The notes: a model not told the origin generated them from the letters alone. Positions 1-8,406 are shown, counted from the stretch's first letter. The stretch is DNA of 64,000 nucleotides from Lachnospiraceae bacterium XBD2001 (GCA_900116395.1 FPAN01000004.1:186001-250000), one strand, 5' to 3'. Numbers and translations: made by a program.

Positions 1-551
1 TAACGTACATAAGGATCGCGGAAATCATTCTTGGAATAATTGTCCCCTGCAGTAAAGGTATCCTCCGGAATCTTGGTCCATTCCTTCAGGTCCTTACTGG
101 TTGCATGCATCACAGCTTCCTTCGGTTCGTAGGTATCATTATGTCCGGTATAAAACGCATGGTATAGTCCATCTGCATCCCGAATCACGCTTCCGGTACC
201 AAGGGCGATATCCTGGTCTTCTACGCTGTCTCCGTAGTTAATTACCACGCCTGAATCCTCGTAGGAGCAAAAATCACTGGTATCAATCATGGCCCATGGA
301 TGGTATCCCTGCTTGCCGTTTCTCTGATCTGCCAGATAGAAAATATGATAGGTTCCATCCTCATAGAACGGCATGGTATCACCAATAAATCCCTCGACGG
401 ATACCGGATACAAATCGTAATTGTCCATGTTCTCTCCCAAGTATTCTTCTTCATCGGCTGCACTGCCTGCTGCAACCTGCGGTACCGACGCGCAACCCAC
501 CATACTAACGCTCATGGTTGCTGCCAGTAAGCCACATATCCACTTTCTCAT
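1..551 (-). CDS. GH32-like secreted glycosidase lipoprotein (partial, 5' end only)
   Basis: The reading frame is open from an ATG at 551 to the left edge, so only about 183 N-terminal residues are visible. They begin with a lipoprotein signal (MRKW, hydrophobic stretch, then VGC), so the enzyme is probably exported and lipid-anchored at Cys20. After a short acidic linker comes GDTMPFYEDGTYHIFYLAD, which resembles the first blade of the five-bladed beta-propeller of GH32 fructan hydrolases and related GH43/GH68 enzymes. FRDPYV near the window edge fits the RDP motif of GH32. The substrate is probably fructan, sucrose-like or another beta-linked sugar, but the family call rests on half a domain. 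A GAGGGG ribosome binding site precedes the ATG. It is divergent from a LacI regulator, which probably controls it. Confidence 0.7.
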   Translation of the reverse strand, partial: MRKWICGLLAATMSVSMVGCASVPQVAAGSAADEEEYLGENMDNYDLYPVSVEGFIGDTMPFYEDGTYHIFYLADQRNGKQGYHPWAMIDTSDFCSYEDSGVVINYGDSVEDQDIALGTGSVIRDADGLYHAFYTGHNDTYEPKEAVMHATSKDLKEWTKIPEDTFTAGDNYSKNDFRDPYVR

Positions 552-584
552 GTTCCCCTCCTCTAGGCGCATTTGCACCATATA

Positions 585-613
585 TTGTTACATTTAGTCT
601 ACATATGTAACAA
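585..613. promoter_or_regulatory. Candidate LacI-family operator (inverted repeat)
   Basis: TTGTTACAT (585-593) and ATGTAACAA (605-613) form a perfect 9-bp inverted repeat with an 11-bp spacer. A 10-bp palindrome TACATATGTA (600-609) overlaps the right arm. The element covers the spacer and -10 region of the predicted minus-strand promoter, where a repressor would act. TGTTACAA occurs again at 715-722, touching the -35 of the LacI gene promoter, which suggests autoregulation. The link to the adjacent LacI protein is inferred from position. Confidence 0.55.
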
Positions 614-624
614 TGCAGTGTCAA
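596..624 (-). promoter_or_regulatory. Predicted promoter of the GH32-like gene
   Basis: On the minus strand TTGACA (619-624) is followed after 17 bp by TAGACT (596-601). The -35 is perfect; the -10 matches 4 of 6 bases. It drives the GH32-like gene starting at 551, and the inverted repeat at 585-613 overlaps it. Confidence 0.5.
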
Positions 625-722
625 TATAATACGCCATTTGCACCATATTTTCGTGAAAATGTGATTTTTTCTTGGGATAATTTTGTGAAATATGATTACT
701 TGGATTTCGAAAAATGTTACAA

Positions 723-751
723 TTGACACATTTTGTGGGATAGGATACTAT
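723..751 (+). promoter_or_regulatory. Predicted promoter of the LacI-type gene at 781
   Basis: TTGACA (723-728), 17-bp spacer, TACTAT (746-751). The spacing is ideal and the start codon is 30 bp downstream. A TGTTACAA half-site (715-722) abuts the -35. Confidence 0.6.
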
Positions 752-780
752 ATTTTCATATCGTAAGTTAGGAGATTATC

Positions 781-1827
781 ATGGGAAACAGGGTTACATT
801 ACAAGAAATCGCAGATGCGCTTGGCATCTCCCGAAACACCGTGTCACGTGCACTGAATAACACCGGGAATGTGTCATCTGCAACACGCAATAAGATTTGC
901 CAGGCTGCCCTGGCTATGGGATACAAACAATTCCAGTCTCCGGAAGCTGCTTCCACTTATGGTGCACCTATGCCTGCGGATATGGGTGGCAAGTCCGAGA
1001 TTGCTCTGTTTACCCATTCTTTTCCGGGGAGCTCCCATTCCGGCAACAAACTCTTAGAAGCATTCCAGCACAAGGTCAATGCCTTGGGATATAAGCTTTC
1101 CATTAATATCATTCGGGATTATGAAATCGAAAATCTGTGTTTTCCGGCGAATTTCACCGCCGAGAACATCGCCGGCATTCTCTGTATCGAGCTCTTCTCC
1201 GAGTCCTACAGTGAATTCTTATGTACACAGAACATTCCGATTCTTTTCATTGATACCCCGCTTAGCCATCGCTGCAATCTTGCTGCCGATGTGCTGTATA
1301 TGGAGAACCTCTCCAGCGTCTATCACTTATTGGATCGACTTATGAAGGCCGGCAACCGCAACATTGCTTTTGTAGGAGACCGCATGCACTGCCAGTCCTT
1401 CTATGAACGTTGGCAGGCTTACGTGTCCGTGTTAGCAGACCATGGTGTTCCGCTACGTACCGACCTGTGTATCTTAGACGAGGATACCAGCCCTTACTCC
1501 GATGCCGATTGGCTGGGACAACGCATCAGCGAACTTCCGCTCTTGCCGGATGTGTTCTTTTGTGCCAACGACTTCTTAGCCATGTCCACCATGAAGGCAC
1601 TGCGTTCCCTTGGCAAATCTGTTCCGAAGGATGTTCAGGTGTGTGGATTCGATGATGCTCCGGAGGCCAGCTTAATTGCGCCGAGTCTTACCACTATTAA
1701 GATTCACAGCAGTTCCATGGGCTATACCGCTGCGGAATTACTGTTATCCCGCATCCAAAATCCCCAGATGCCATATCGCAAGACTTATATTGAGACCGAC
1801 ATTATTTATCGGGATTCCGCAAAATAA
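781..1827 (+). CDS. LacI/GalR-family transcriptional regulator
   Basis: A 348-residue protein with the usual LacI layout. The N-terminal helix-turn-helix (residues about 4-25, VTLQEIADALGISRNTVSRAL) is followed by a hinge helix and a periplasmic-binding-protein-like sensor domain (about 75-345), with GFDDAPEASLIAPSLTTI typical of the C-terminal subdomain. It should bind palindromic operators as a dimer and respond to a sugar. It is divergent from the GH32-like enzyme, so a fructan- or sucrose-related ligand is the simplest inference. The GGAG ribosome binding site sits 6 bp before the ATG. The linker after the DNA-binding domain is unusually rich in Ala, Pro and Met (about 55-70), so the effector cannot be predicted from sequence. 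Confidence 0.9.
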   Translation: MGNRVTLQEIADALGISRNTVSRALNNTGNVSSATRNKICQAALAMGYKQFQSPEAASTYGAPMPADMGGKSEIALFTHSFPGSSHSGNKLLEAFQHKVNALGYKLSINIIRDYEIENLCFPANFTAENIAGILCIELFSESYSEFLCTQNIPILFIDTPLSHRCNLAADVLYMENLSSVYHLLDRLMKAGNRNIAFVGDRMHCQSFYERWQAYVSVLADHGVPLRTDLCILDEDTSPYSDADWLGQRISELPLLPDVFFCANDFLAMSTMKALRSLGKSVPKDVQVCGFDDAPEASLIAPSLTTIKIHSSSMGYTAAELLLSRIQNPQMPYRKTYIETDIIYRDSAK

Positions 1828-1828
1828 A

Positions 1829-1856
1829 AAGACGGGCACGTGATTCGTGTCCGTCT
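1829..1856. terminator. Bidirectional terminator between LacI gene and histidine phosphatase
   Basis: AAGACGGGCACG and CGTGTCCGTCTT form a 12-bp stem (one G-T pair) with a TGATT loop. A-rich sequence on the left and TTATCTTTT on the right let it act in both directions for the converging genes. Confidence 0.7.
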
Positions 1857-1862
1857 TATCTT

Positions 1863-2534
1863 TTACCAATTTTTTTCAAATCCGTTGGAGAGGAATCGAT
1901 AATCATCCCCGGTTCCATCTGTGGATAACAATAGTTCCACCACGGCGCAGTTGTTGATATCTACATCCCAATAGGCGCTGCGGGGTGTCTTCTTCAGATA
2001 TTCTAAAATGGCATGTCCCGTAGCTCCGTGACTCACTAATAGTACAATATCCTCTTCGTCGAACTCCCCTGCTAGCATGCGACGACGTAATTCCTCAATG
2101 ACCTTCCCGGCTCGGGATACCACCTGGTCATAGTCTTCGCCGCCTTCCGGCGCTACAAAGGTCTCCGGGTGATCGAAACAGGATTCTAAGAACTCGGGAT
2201 GCTCTTCCTCTACGTTCTTCTGCTCGTAGATACCGAAGGCCATCTCTATGAGATTCTCATTCAGTTCAATCTCTTCCGGCTTGTTGTCTGCTCGGATGCT
2301 ATTCTCTTCGTAGGAAGAAATATCTATGCCTGCTGCAATGCATCCCGTCTCAATGGCACGTCCCAAGGGACTTGTAATCACCTTGGTCGGCTGCAGCTGA
2401 TTTGCAACCAGCCACGCTCTTGCTTCCGTGGCCTGCTGCCGACCTCTGGCATTCAGTGGGATATCAGAACTGCCCTGGAGGCGCTTTTGTATATTTAAGT
2501 CCGTCTGACCATGACGCATTAATAAGAATCGCAT
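1863..2534 (-). CDS. Histidine phosphatase (phosphoglycerate mutase superfamily)
   Basis: A 223-residue cytoplasmic protein. The RHG signature (LLMRHGQTDLN, His8) supplies the phospho-accepting histidine; NARG and LVSHGATGHAI supply the second catalytic histidine and the distal Arg/His pocket. Members dephosphorylate small molecules such as phosphoglycerates, alpha-ribazole phosphate or sugar phosphates; no residue here decides which. An acidic insertion (about residues 85-125) carries the likely proton donor region. It lies 12 bp after the NifX-FKBP gene and is probably the last gene of the yhaM-rlmD transcription unit, ending at the terminator at 1829-1856. Confidence 0.85.
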   Translation of the reverse strand: MRFLLMRHGQTDLNIQKRLQGSSDIPLNARGRQQATEARAWLVANQLQPTKVITSPLGRAIETGCIAAGIDISSYEENSIRADNKPEEIELNENLIEMAFGIYEQKNVEEEHPEFLESCFDHPETFVAPEGGEDYDQVVSRAGKVIEELRRRMLAGEFDEEDIVLLVSHGATGHAILEYLKKTPRSAYWDVDINNCAVVELLLSTDGTGDDYRFLSNGFEKNW

Positions 2535-2546
2535 AGGTTACCTCAA

Positions 2547-3431
2547 TTACGCTACAATCTCAACCAGCTCAATCTGGAAGTTCAGTTCCTTACCGGCCAT
2601 CTCGTGGTTCGCATCGAAGGTAATGTTCTCTTCATCTCTTGCAGTAACTCTTACACGGAATGGACGTCCGTACATATCCTGCAGGAATGCCTGGTCCCCA
2701 ACCTGTAACTCTTCCGCTCCCGGAAGCTCTGCCAGCGGCAACGTAATAATTGCGTTTGGATCAGCCTCTCCGTATGCTTCTTCCGGATTCAGGTGCACGT
2801 TTACAATCTCGCCCACTTCCATCTCAGCAACGGCCTTATCGAAGCCCATAATCATCATACCCATACCACAAACGAACTCCAATGGCTCGCCTCTGTCGTA
2901 GGAAGCATCGAACTGGGTTCCGTCATTGAAGGTACCCTTGTAATGCACGCGAACGGTCTTGCCTACATTTTTGCCTTCGAATAATGGCTGTGGCTCACCG
3001 CATCCACTACATCCACTGCATCCGCCGGAAGCACATCCGCCTTCCTCTGCGTCCTCGTGGCAATGACCGCAACCATGCTCTTCTTCCTCATGGTGATGAT
3101 CGTGATGGTCGCAGTTCACGCCGGAGCTAATCAGCTCTCCACCTAAGAATGCTTCTACTGCCTCATCTACATCACCGCTGACACCGGCCATAACCTCAAT
3201 GCCTGCATCAGTTAATGCTTCCATGGCACCACCGCCGATGCCACCGCAGATCAATGCCTCTACGTCGCCATCTGCCAAGAATCCGGCCAATGCTTCATGG
3301 CCGTTGCCATTGGTTCCGATGACCTCAGAGGATACCACCTTGCCATCCTCCACGGTATAAATCTTAAACTCCTCGGTATGTCCAAAATGCTGGAATACCT
3401 GTCCGTTTTCATATGTTACTGCAATTTTCAT
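2547..3431 (-). CDS. NifX-like domain fused to FKBP (SlyD-type) peptidyl-prolyl isomerase
   Basis: A 294-residue two-domain protein. Residues 1-105 (MKIAVTYENGQVFQHFGHTE, then ICGGIGGGAMEAL) match the NifX/NifB-C/VnfX fold that binds iron-molybdenum cofactor precursors or other metal clusters. Residues 107-145 are a His/Cys-rich linker with at least 7 Cys and 8 His (DHHDHHH, HGCGHCH, CASGGCSGC). Residues 156-294 are a SlyD-type FKBP with VHYKGTFNDGTQFDAS and the insert-in-flap segment (LNPEEAYGEADPN). In E. coli SlyD a similar metal-binding His/Cys tail follows the FKBP and helps deliver nickel; here it precedes it. I chose the ATG at 3431 because GAAAGGA precedes it; an upstream in-frame start at 3476 would lie inside rlmD. 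A metal-handling chaperone is the inference; no nif genes are nearby. Confidence 0.85.
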   Translation of the reverse strand: MKIAVTYENGQVFQHFGHTEEFKIYTVEDGKVVSSEVIGTNGNGHEALAGFLADGDVEALICGGIGGGAMEALTDAGIEVMAGVSGDVDEAVEAFLGGELISSGVNCDHHDHHHEEEEHGCGHCHEDAEEGGCASGGCSGCSGCGEPQPLFEGKNVGKTVRVHYKGTFNDGTQFDASYDRGEPLEFVCGMGMMIMGFDKAVAEMEVGEIVNVHLNPEEAYGEADPNAIITLPLAELPGAEELQVGDQAFLQDMYGRPFRVRVTARDEENITFDANHEMAGKELNFQIELVEIVA

Positions 3432-3450
3432 TGTATTTTTCCTTTCAAAA

Positions 3451-4857
3451 CTATCTTCTTGTGAGAAGTACGGCATTTTCTATATGCAAGCTGTGACCGA
3501 ACTGATCTACCGGAGTAACCTCCTGTAATTCATATCCTTCGGCACACAAAAACTTCAGATCCCTTGCTAGGGTTGCCGGGTCGCAACTGACATAGACGAT
3601 GCGCTTCGGTGCCATCTGTACCATGGTGCTTAGGCACTTCTCGTCGCATCCCTTTCGGGGTGGGTCCACCACAATCACATCCGGAGCCTTCAGCTTCTCA
3701 TCCGCTGCTGCAATTTTCTCACCATGAATGCTGCCCTGCTCGTAATATTCCGGCAGTACTTCCTCTGCCTTGCCTACGTAAAAGTGCGCGTTGTCCATGC
3801 CGTTTAGTGCGGCATTGCGCTTGGCATCTTCAATGGCCTCCGGCACAATCTCCACACCGTATACCGTCTTGGCCTTCTGTGCTAAAAACAACGAAATGGT
3901 TCCGATGCCGCAATATAAGTCCCAAACCGTCTCTTGGCCGGTAAGGTTGGCATACTCTAGAGCCTTGCCATAGAGCTTCTCGGTCTGTACCGGATTCACC
4001 TGGTAGAAGGAACGTGGCTGAATCTGGAACTGCACACCGCCAATGGAGTCCGTAATGTAATCACTGCCCCACAGCGTCTTGGTGACGTTGCCCATAATCA
4101 CATTGTCCCGTCTGGTGTTGCTGTTAACCGAGATGGAGGTCATGCCTTCCACCTGCTGCAGCCGCGCGATCAAGTCAGACGCTGCCGGCAAGGTGCTACC
4201 GTTAATAATCAGGCAGACCATAACCTCTTTGCTGGAGAAGCCCACGCGAATCAGCACATGACGAAGCAGTCCCTTACCAGTGGTCTCGTCATAGGCACTG
4301 ACCTTATTGGCCCTCATATAATCCTTCACAATAGCAAGAATCTCTTCGTTCACATCCACGCCTAAGTAACAGCGGTCGCTCTCTACCACCCGGTGGCTGC
4401 GCAGCGCATAGAATCCGGCAATGGGATTGCCCTGCTCGTCTTCCTGGATGGGATACTGAGCCTTGTTACGAAAATGGTATGGCTCCTCCATTCCAATGAT
4501 TGGCTGCATCACTTTTGCAACCAGCTCGGGAGAAAAACCACCGATGCGAATCAAATCTTGTGCCACCTTGCGCTCCTTAAAACGAAGCTGGGCACGATAA
4601 TCCATCTGCATGATCTGGCAACCGCCGCACTTCCCCGCTACCGGGCAGATTGGTTCTACGCGGTCTTCAGACGGTTCTAGAATACGGACGATTCTGGCAT
4701 AGCCGTAGGTCTTCTTCAGCTTGGTGACACCGGCCTCAATCAAATCTCCCGGCAACGCCCCTTTTACAAAAAAGGTCATGCCTTCCTGCTTGCCGATGCC
4801 TTCCCCGCCGGTGCCAAGATCTGTAATCTGTAGTTGGAAGGTATCATTTTTCTTCAT
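3451..4857 (-). CDS. rlmD: 23S rRNA (uracil-5-)-methyltransferase, RlmD/RlmCD type
   Basis: A 468-residue member of the TrmA/RumA family that makes 5-methyluridine in 23S rRNA from S-adenosylmethionine. An N-terminal TRAM domain (about 1-60) binds RNA. Cys71, Cys77 and Cys80 (CPVAGKCGGC) plus a Cys near 165 (DRCYLG) form the iron-sulfur site. The Rossmann methyltransferase half carries DLYCGIGTISLFLA, VVDPPRKGC and the nucleophile motif VYVSCDPATLARDL. Whether it modifies one uridine (RlmD) or two (RlmCD, as in Bacillus) cannot be told from sequence. It starts 2 bp downstream of yhaM and is probably co-transcribed with it. Confidence 0.9.
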   Translation of the reverse strand: MKKNDTFQLQITDLGTGGEGIGKQEGMTFFVKGALPGDLIEAGVTKLKKTYGYARIVRILEPSEDRVEPICPVAGKCGGCQIMQMDYRAQLRFKERKVAQDLIRIGGFSPELVAKVMQPIIGMEEPYHFRNKAQYPIQEDEQGNPIAGFYALRSHRVVESDRCYLGVDVNEEILAIVKDYMRANKVSAYDETTGKGLLRHVLIRVGFSSKEVMVCLIINGSTLPAASDLIARLQQVEGMTSISVNSNTRRDNVIMGNVTKTLWGSDYITDSIGGVQFQIQPRSFYQVNPVQTEKLYGKALEYANLTGQETVWDLYCGIGTISLFLAQKAKTVYGVEIVPEAIEDAKRNAALNGMDNAHFYVGKAEEVLPEYYEQGSIHGEKIAAADEKLKAPDVIVVDPPRKGCDEKCLSTMVQMAPKRIVYVSCDPATLARDLKFLCAEGYELQEVTPVDQFGHSLHIENAVLLTRR

Positions 4858-4859
4858 AC

Positions 4860-5816
4860 TTATACTTCTTCCGGTGATGTTCTGCGGATGTTGGATTCCA
4901 CAAAACGGTTAAATCCCTGCCATTCCAATCCGGTAGTCGGGCCCTGTGCCAAAGCTTCCTTCATGGTCTCCATCTTCGCATCGGTATTGTCTGCGAAGCT
5001 AAGCGCAATTGCCTCTGCCAATGCCGGCTTCTTCGGAGAACCGAATTCCAGCTCACCGTGATGAGCTAAGATACAGTGTACCAACTCGTTGGCCTTCACC
5101 TGTGGGAAGTCCGGAATCTGGCGAATGGCATCCCGTACCATGGTTGCTCCGATGACAATATGTCCAAGGAGCTGTCCCTCGTCTGTATAATCATTCTCCG
5201 GATACGGAGACAACTCGGAAATCTTGCCGATGTCGTGGCAGATTGCCGCGGTAAGCAAAAGGTCGCGGTCCAAGTATCCATAATGATTTGCGTAGAAATC
5301 ACAGATGGTTGCAACGCTTAAGGTATGCTCTAACAATCCACCCACAAAGCCGTGGTGTACACTCTTGGCTGCAGAGTGGAAGCAGAAATTCTTCTGGAAT
5401 TCTGCATCTTCGATGAAAAAGTGAGATAACAGCTTCTTCATATATGGTGCCTGAATCGTGGAAATCAAAGCCAGAAGCTCGTTGTACATCTCTTTTACAT
5501 CACGTTCGGAGCATGGCAGATAGTCGGCTGCCACGTACTCTCCTTCGCCGGCCTTACGCACCTGACGAATATTCAGCTGGTTCATACCGTTGAATACGGT
5601 AACTTCTCCAACCACCCAGATATAATCTAAGGCTTCAAATTCACCGATGCCGGCAGAAGACGGATCCCAAATCTTACCGTCCACCGTTCCGGTCTTATCC
5701 TGCAATACCACGGTCCAGTATGTCTTACCTGCCTTGGTCTGTGCCGGAATAATCTTCTTGCATAAATAAATCTCTTTGACCTGCTGTCCTTCCGACAGCT
5801 CATTAATATAACGCAT
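4860..5816 (-). CDS. yhaM: 3'-5' exoribonuclease YhaM (OB fold plus HD domain)
   Basis: A 318-residue protein from the chosen ATG. Residues 1-90 form an OB fold nucleic-acid-binding domain (YWTVVLQDKTGTVDGKIWD). The rest is an HD hydrolase with HHGFVGGLLEHT and the diagnostic AAICHDIGKISEL. YhaM homologues degrade single-stranded RNA from the 3' end. Start choice: a longer frame opens at 5843 (ATG) or 5852 (TTG), but the predicted transcription start near 5858 would fall within the only Shine-Dalgarno-like sequence for those codons, whereas TGGAG sits 6 bp before the ATG at 5816 and family members commonly begin MRYI. It is divergent from mutS2. Confidence 0.85.
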   Translation of the reverse strand: MRYINELSEGQQVKEIYLCKKIIPAQTKAGKTYWTVVLQDKTGTVDGKIWDPSSAGIGEFEALDYIWVVGEVTVFNGMNQLNIRQVRKAGEGEYVAADYLPCSERDVKEMYNELLALISTIQAPYMKKLLSHFFIEDAEFQKNFCFHSAAKSVHHGFVGGLLEHTLSVATICDFYANHYGYLDRDLLLTAAICHDIGKISELSPYPENDYTDEGQLLGHIVIGATMVRDAIRQIPDFPQVKANELVHCILAHHGELEFGSPKKPALAEAIALSFADNTDAKMETMKEALAQGPTTGLEWQGFNRFVESNIRRTSPEEV

Positions 5817-5864
5817 TTTATGCTCCATTCTAAGGGTTGCCATTTTTGGCAAACCACCTCATTC

Positions 5865-5893
5865 ATTATACGATTTGCCCTATTTCTTTACAA
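5865..5893 (-). promoter_or_regulatory. Predicted yhaM promoter
   Basis: Minus strand TTGTAA (5888-5893), 17 bp, TATAAT (5865-5870). It implies a transcription start near 5858 for yhaM-rlmD and the genes that follow. Confidence 0.65.
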
Positions 5894-5903
5894 CCTAAAA
5901 GCA

Positions 5904-5932
5904 TTGGCTTTTTTGCCGTATTTTCGTATAAT
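5904..5932 (+). promoter_or_regulatory. Predicted mutS2 promoter
   Basis: TTGGCT (5904-5909), 17 bp, TATAAT (5927-5932), about 50 bp before the mutS2 start. Its -35 lies only 10 bp from that of the divergent yhaM promoter, so the two are back to back. Confidence 0.65.
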
Positions 5933-5982
5933 ACTCAGTGTTCACATTGTTATTGTTTATGAATTTTTCAGGATAGATTTTT

Positions 5983-8388
5983 ATGAACCAAAAAGTATTA
6001 CAGACATTAGAATATGACAAGATTATCGAGCGACTGGCTCATATGGCTACCTGCGAGTCCGGAAGACGCCGCTGCCACGAATTGCAGCCAAGCACGGATG
6101 CGTCTCTTATTGCCACAATGCAGGCAGAGACCGGCGATGCCTTAACCCGTATCTTTCGCAAAAGTGCCATTTCCTTCTTAGGAACCACAGATACCACCGC
6201 CATTGCCAAGCGATTGGAAATCGGCGGAACCTTGAATGCCAAGGAATTGTTATCCGTCTGTGCCATGTTGGAAGTTGCGAAAAATGCCAAGCAGTTCGGC
6301 GCACCGAGCCGTGACGATGAAGCCGGCGATTCCCTGACCCATTTCTTCGACGGGTTGGAACCACTGACTCCCCTTAGCAAGGAGATTAGCCGTTGCATTA
6401 TTTCCGAGGACGAGATTGCAGACGATGCATCCCCGACCTTGAAGGACATCCGTCGTTCCATGCACCAGTGCAACGACAAAATTCGCAGTCACTTGAATGC
6501 CATGTTAAGCAAGAGCACCACACGGGATTGCCTGCAGGATGCTGTTATTACCATGCGCGGCGGACGTTATTGTCTGCCGGTTCGTGCAGAGTACAAGTCC
6601 ATGGTTCCGGGTCTGGTACACGACCAGTCCGGTAGCGGACAAACCCTTTTTATTGAGCCTATGGGCGTTGTAGAAGCCAATAACCAGCTGCGGGAGCTAG
6701 AAGGTGCAGAACACGAAGAGATTCAACGCATCCTTGCTGTTTTAAGCCAGTCTGTATATGAACAGATTCCGGCCATTCAGGAGAACTATCGGATTCTTAC
6801 GGAACTGGATTTCATTTTTGCCCGAGGCAAATTGGCACAGCAGATGAACGGTGTTGCTCCGATTTTTAACGATGAGGGCATCATTCGTCTTCGAGAGGCA
6901 AGACACCCTCTGTTGGATCCAAAAACCGTTGTTCCAATCAGTGTTACCTTGGGAGAGGACTTCGGTCTTCTCATCATTACCGGTCCGAATACCGGTGGTA
7001 AGACCGTCTCCCTTAAGACTGTAGGATTGTTATCCCTTATGGGCCAGGCCGGACTTTTTATTCCTACCAAGGACCGCAGCGAGCTTAGCATCTTCGACGA
7101 TATCTTCGCTGATATCGGGGACGAGCAAAGCATTGAGCAGTCCTTAAGTACCTTCTCCTCTCATATGACCAACATTGTTCGAATCCTTCGAGAGGTGGAT
7201 GAAGGTATCCAGTCTGACAAGCGTTATTTGGCCTTATTTGACGAGTTATGTGCCGGTACCGACCCATTGGAGGGCGCTGCCCTTGCGACGTCCATTTTGG
7301 ACCGATTACACGGTCAGGGCGTACGTACCATGGCCACTACCCACTACAGCGAGTTGAAGGTGTACGCCATCTCCACGACCGGTGTGGAAAATGCCTGCTG
7401 TGAGTTTGATGTAGAGACCTTAAGCCCGACCTATCGATTATTAATTGGCATTCCGGGTAAGAGTAACGCTTTTGCCATCTCCTCGAAGCTAGGACTTGGC
7501 AATGACGTGGTAGAAGATGCCAAACTTCGCTTAGATGAGAATGACCGCTCCTTCGAGGACTTAATGAGCGATTTGGAACAGAAGCGCGTGGCTATCGAGA
7601 ACGACCGTGCTGCCATTGCCGCAGACCGGGCACATATCGCCAACATGCGTGCCGAAGTTGAGAAAAAGCAAGCCAAGCTGGATGCACAGCGAGATGCCAT
7701 CTTGCAGGAAGCCAACCAGAAGGCCAGCAATATTTTACGGGATGCCAAGGAGACTGCAGATGCTGCTATCCGCAACATCAACAAATACGGCTCTGTAAAC
7801 GGGGATATCCAGAAGTTGGAAGCAACCCGTTCCAACCTTGGCAAGAAGGTAAAACATACCCAATCCAAGTCCGGAACTGCGGTAGGCACTGCCAAGAAGT
7901 CTTCCGGCGTCAATGCCAAGGATCTCCACATCGGTGATTCCGTGAAGGTCTTAAGCATGAACTTAACCGGAACCGTACACACCCTGCCTAATGCCCGCGG
8001 CGACTTAGAGGTACAGTGTGGTATCCTTCGTTCCAAGGTCAACATCTCCGATTTGGAACTGATTATGGAAGATGCCTTCGGTAAGCCGAAGCCAAAGAAA
8101 CGCGGCATGAAGACCCAATCTTCCTTCTCCAAGGCAGCTACCATCTCTACCGAGATTAAGCTTCTTGGTATGACCGCTGACGAAGCCATCAGCGCACTGG
8201 ATAAGTACTTAGACGATGCTTATATCTCCCACTTATCCTCTGTACGTGTGGTTCACGGTAAGGGAACCGGTGTATTACGCAAGGCTGTCCATGAATATCT
8301 CAAGCGAAACCGCGTGGTCAAATCCTATCACTTAGCCGAGTTCGGCGAAGGCGATGCCGGAGTGACCATCGTAGAATTTAAAGAATAG
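5983..8388 (+). CDS. mutS2: MutS2 family ATPase/endonuclease with Smr domain
   Basis: An 801-residue protein of normal MutS2 length (Bacillus subtilis about 785). It lacks the mismatch-recognition domain of MutS. The lever/clamp region (about 1-290) leads into the ATPase with Walker A GPNTGGKT (about 335-342) and Walker B-type ALFDELCAGTDP. A long coiled coil (about 515-620, rich in Ala, Glu, Lys and Arg) follows, then a Lys/Ser-rich linker, a KOW-like segment (HIGDSVKVLSMNLTG) and a C-terminal Smr nuclease domain with VVHGKGTGVLR (about 763). MutS2 is linked to suppression of recombination and to rescue of collided ribosomes. It ends 18 bp before a small conserved gene, probably co-transcribed. 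Confidence 0.95.
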   Translation: MNQKVLQTLEYDKIIERLAHMATCESGRRRCHELQPSTDASLIATMQAETGDALTRIFRKSAISFLGTTDTTAIAKRLEIGGTLNAKELLSVCAMLEVAKNAKQFGAPSRDDEAGDSLTHFFDGLEPLTPLSKEISRCIISEDEIADDASPTLKDIRRSMHQCNDKIRSHLNAMLSKSTTRDCLQDAVITMRGGRYCLPVRAEYKSMVPGLVHDQSGSGQTLFIEPMGVVEANNQLRELEGAEHEEIQRILAVLSQSVYEQIPAIQENYRILTELDFIFARGKLAQQMNGVAPIFNDEGIIRLREARHPLLDPKTVVPISVTLGEDFGLLIITGPNTGGKTVSLKTVGLLSLMGQAGLFIPTKDRSELSIFDDIFADIGDEQSIEQSLSTFSSHMTNIVRILREVDEGIQSDKRYLALFDELCAGTDPLEGAALATSILDRLHGQGVRTMATTHYSELKVYAISTTGVENACCEFDVETLSPTYRLLIGIPGKSNAFAISSKLGLGNDVVEDAKLRLDENDRSFEDLMSDLEQKRVAIENDRAAIAADRAHIANMRAEVEKKQAKLDAQRDAILQEANQKASNILRDAKETADAAIRNINKYGSVNGDIQKLEATRSNLGKKVKHTQSKSGTAVGTAKKSSGVNAKDLHIGDSVKVLSMNLTGTVHTLPNARGDLEVQCGILRSKVNISDLELIMEDAFGKPKPKKRGMKTQSSFSKAATISTEIKLLGMTADEAISALDKYLDDAYISHLSSVRVVHGKGTGVLRKAVHEYLKRNRVVKSYHLAEFGEGDAGVTIVEFKE

Positions 8389-8406
8389 AAAGAAGGCATA
8401 ACAATT

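Larger units (their letters stand above)
571..648. repeat. Pair of 13-bp direct repeats ATTTGCACCATAT
   Basis: ATTTGCACCATAT occurs exactly at 571-583 and 636-648, 65 bp apart and on the same strand, in the 229-bp gap between the GH32-like gene and the LacI gene. The copies lie on either side of the predicted minus-strand promoter. This is consistent with two binding sites for a regulator, possibly a looping repressor. No protein is assigned by sequence alone. Confidence 0.6.

Noticed and set aside
3432-3476. A 15-residue N-terminal extension of the NifX-FKBP protein
   Set aside because: It would begin inside rlmD, without a ribosome binding site, while the NifX fold starts exactly at the downstream ATG, which has GAAAGGA.
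7431-8189. A 252-codon open frame antisense to mutS2
   Set aside because: It is Ser/Arg-rich, mirrors the coiled-coil coding region of mutS2, and has no start site of its own; the sense gene is unambiguous.
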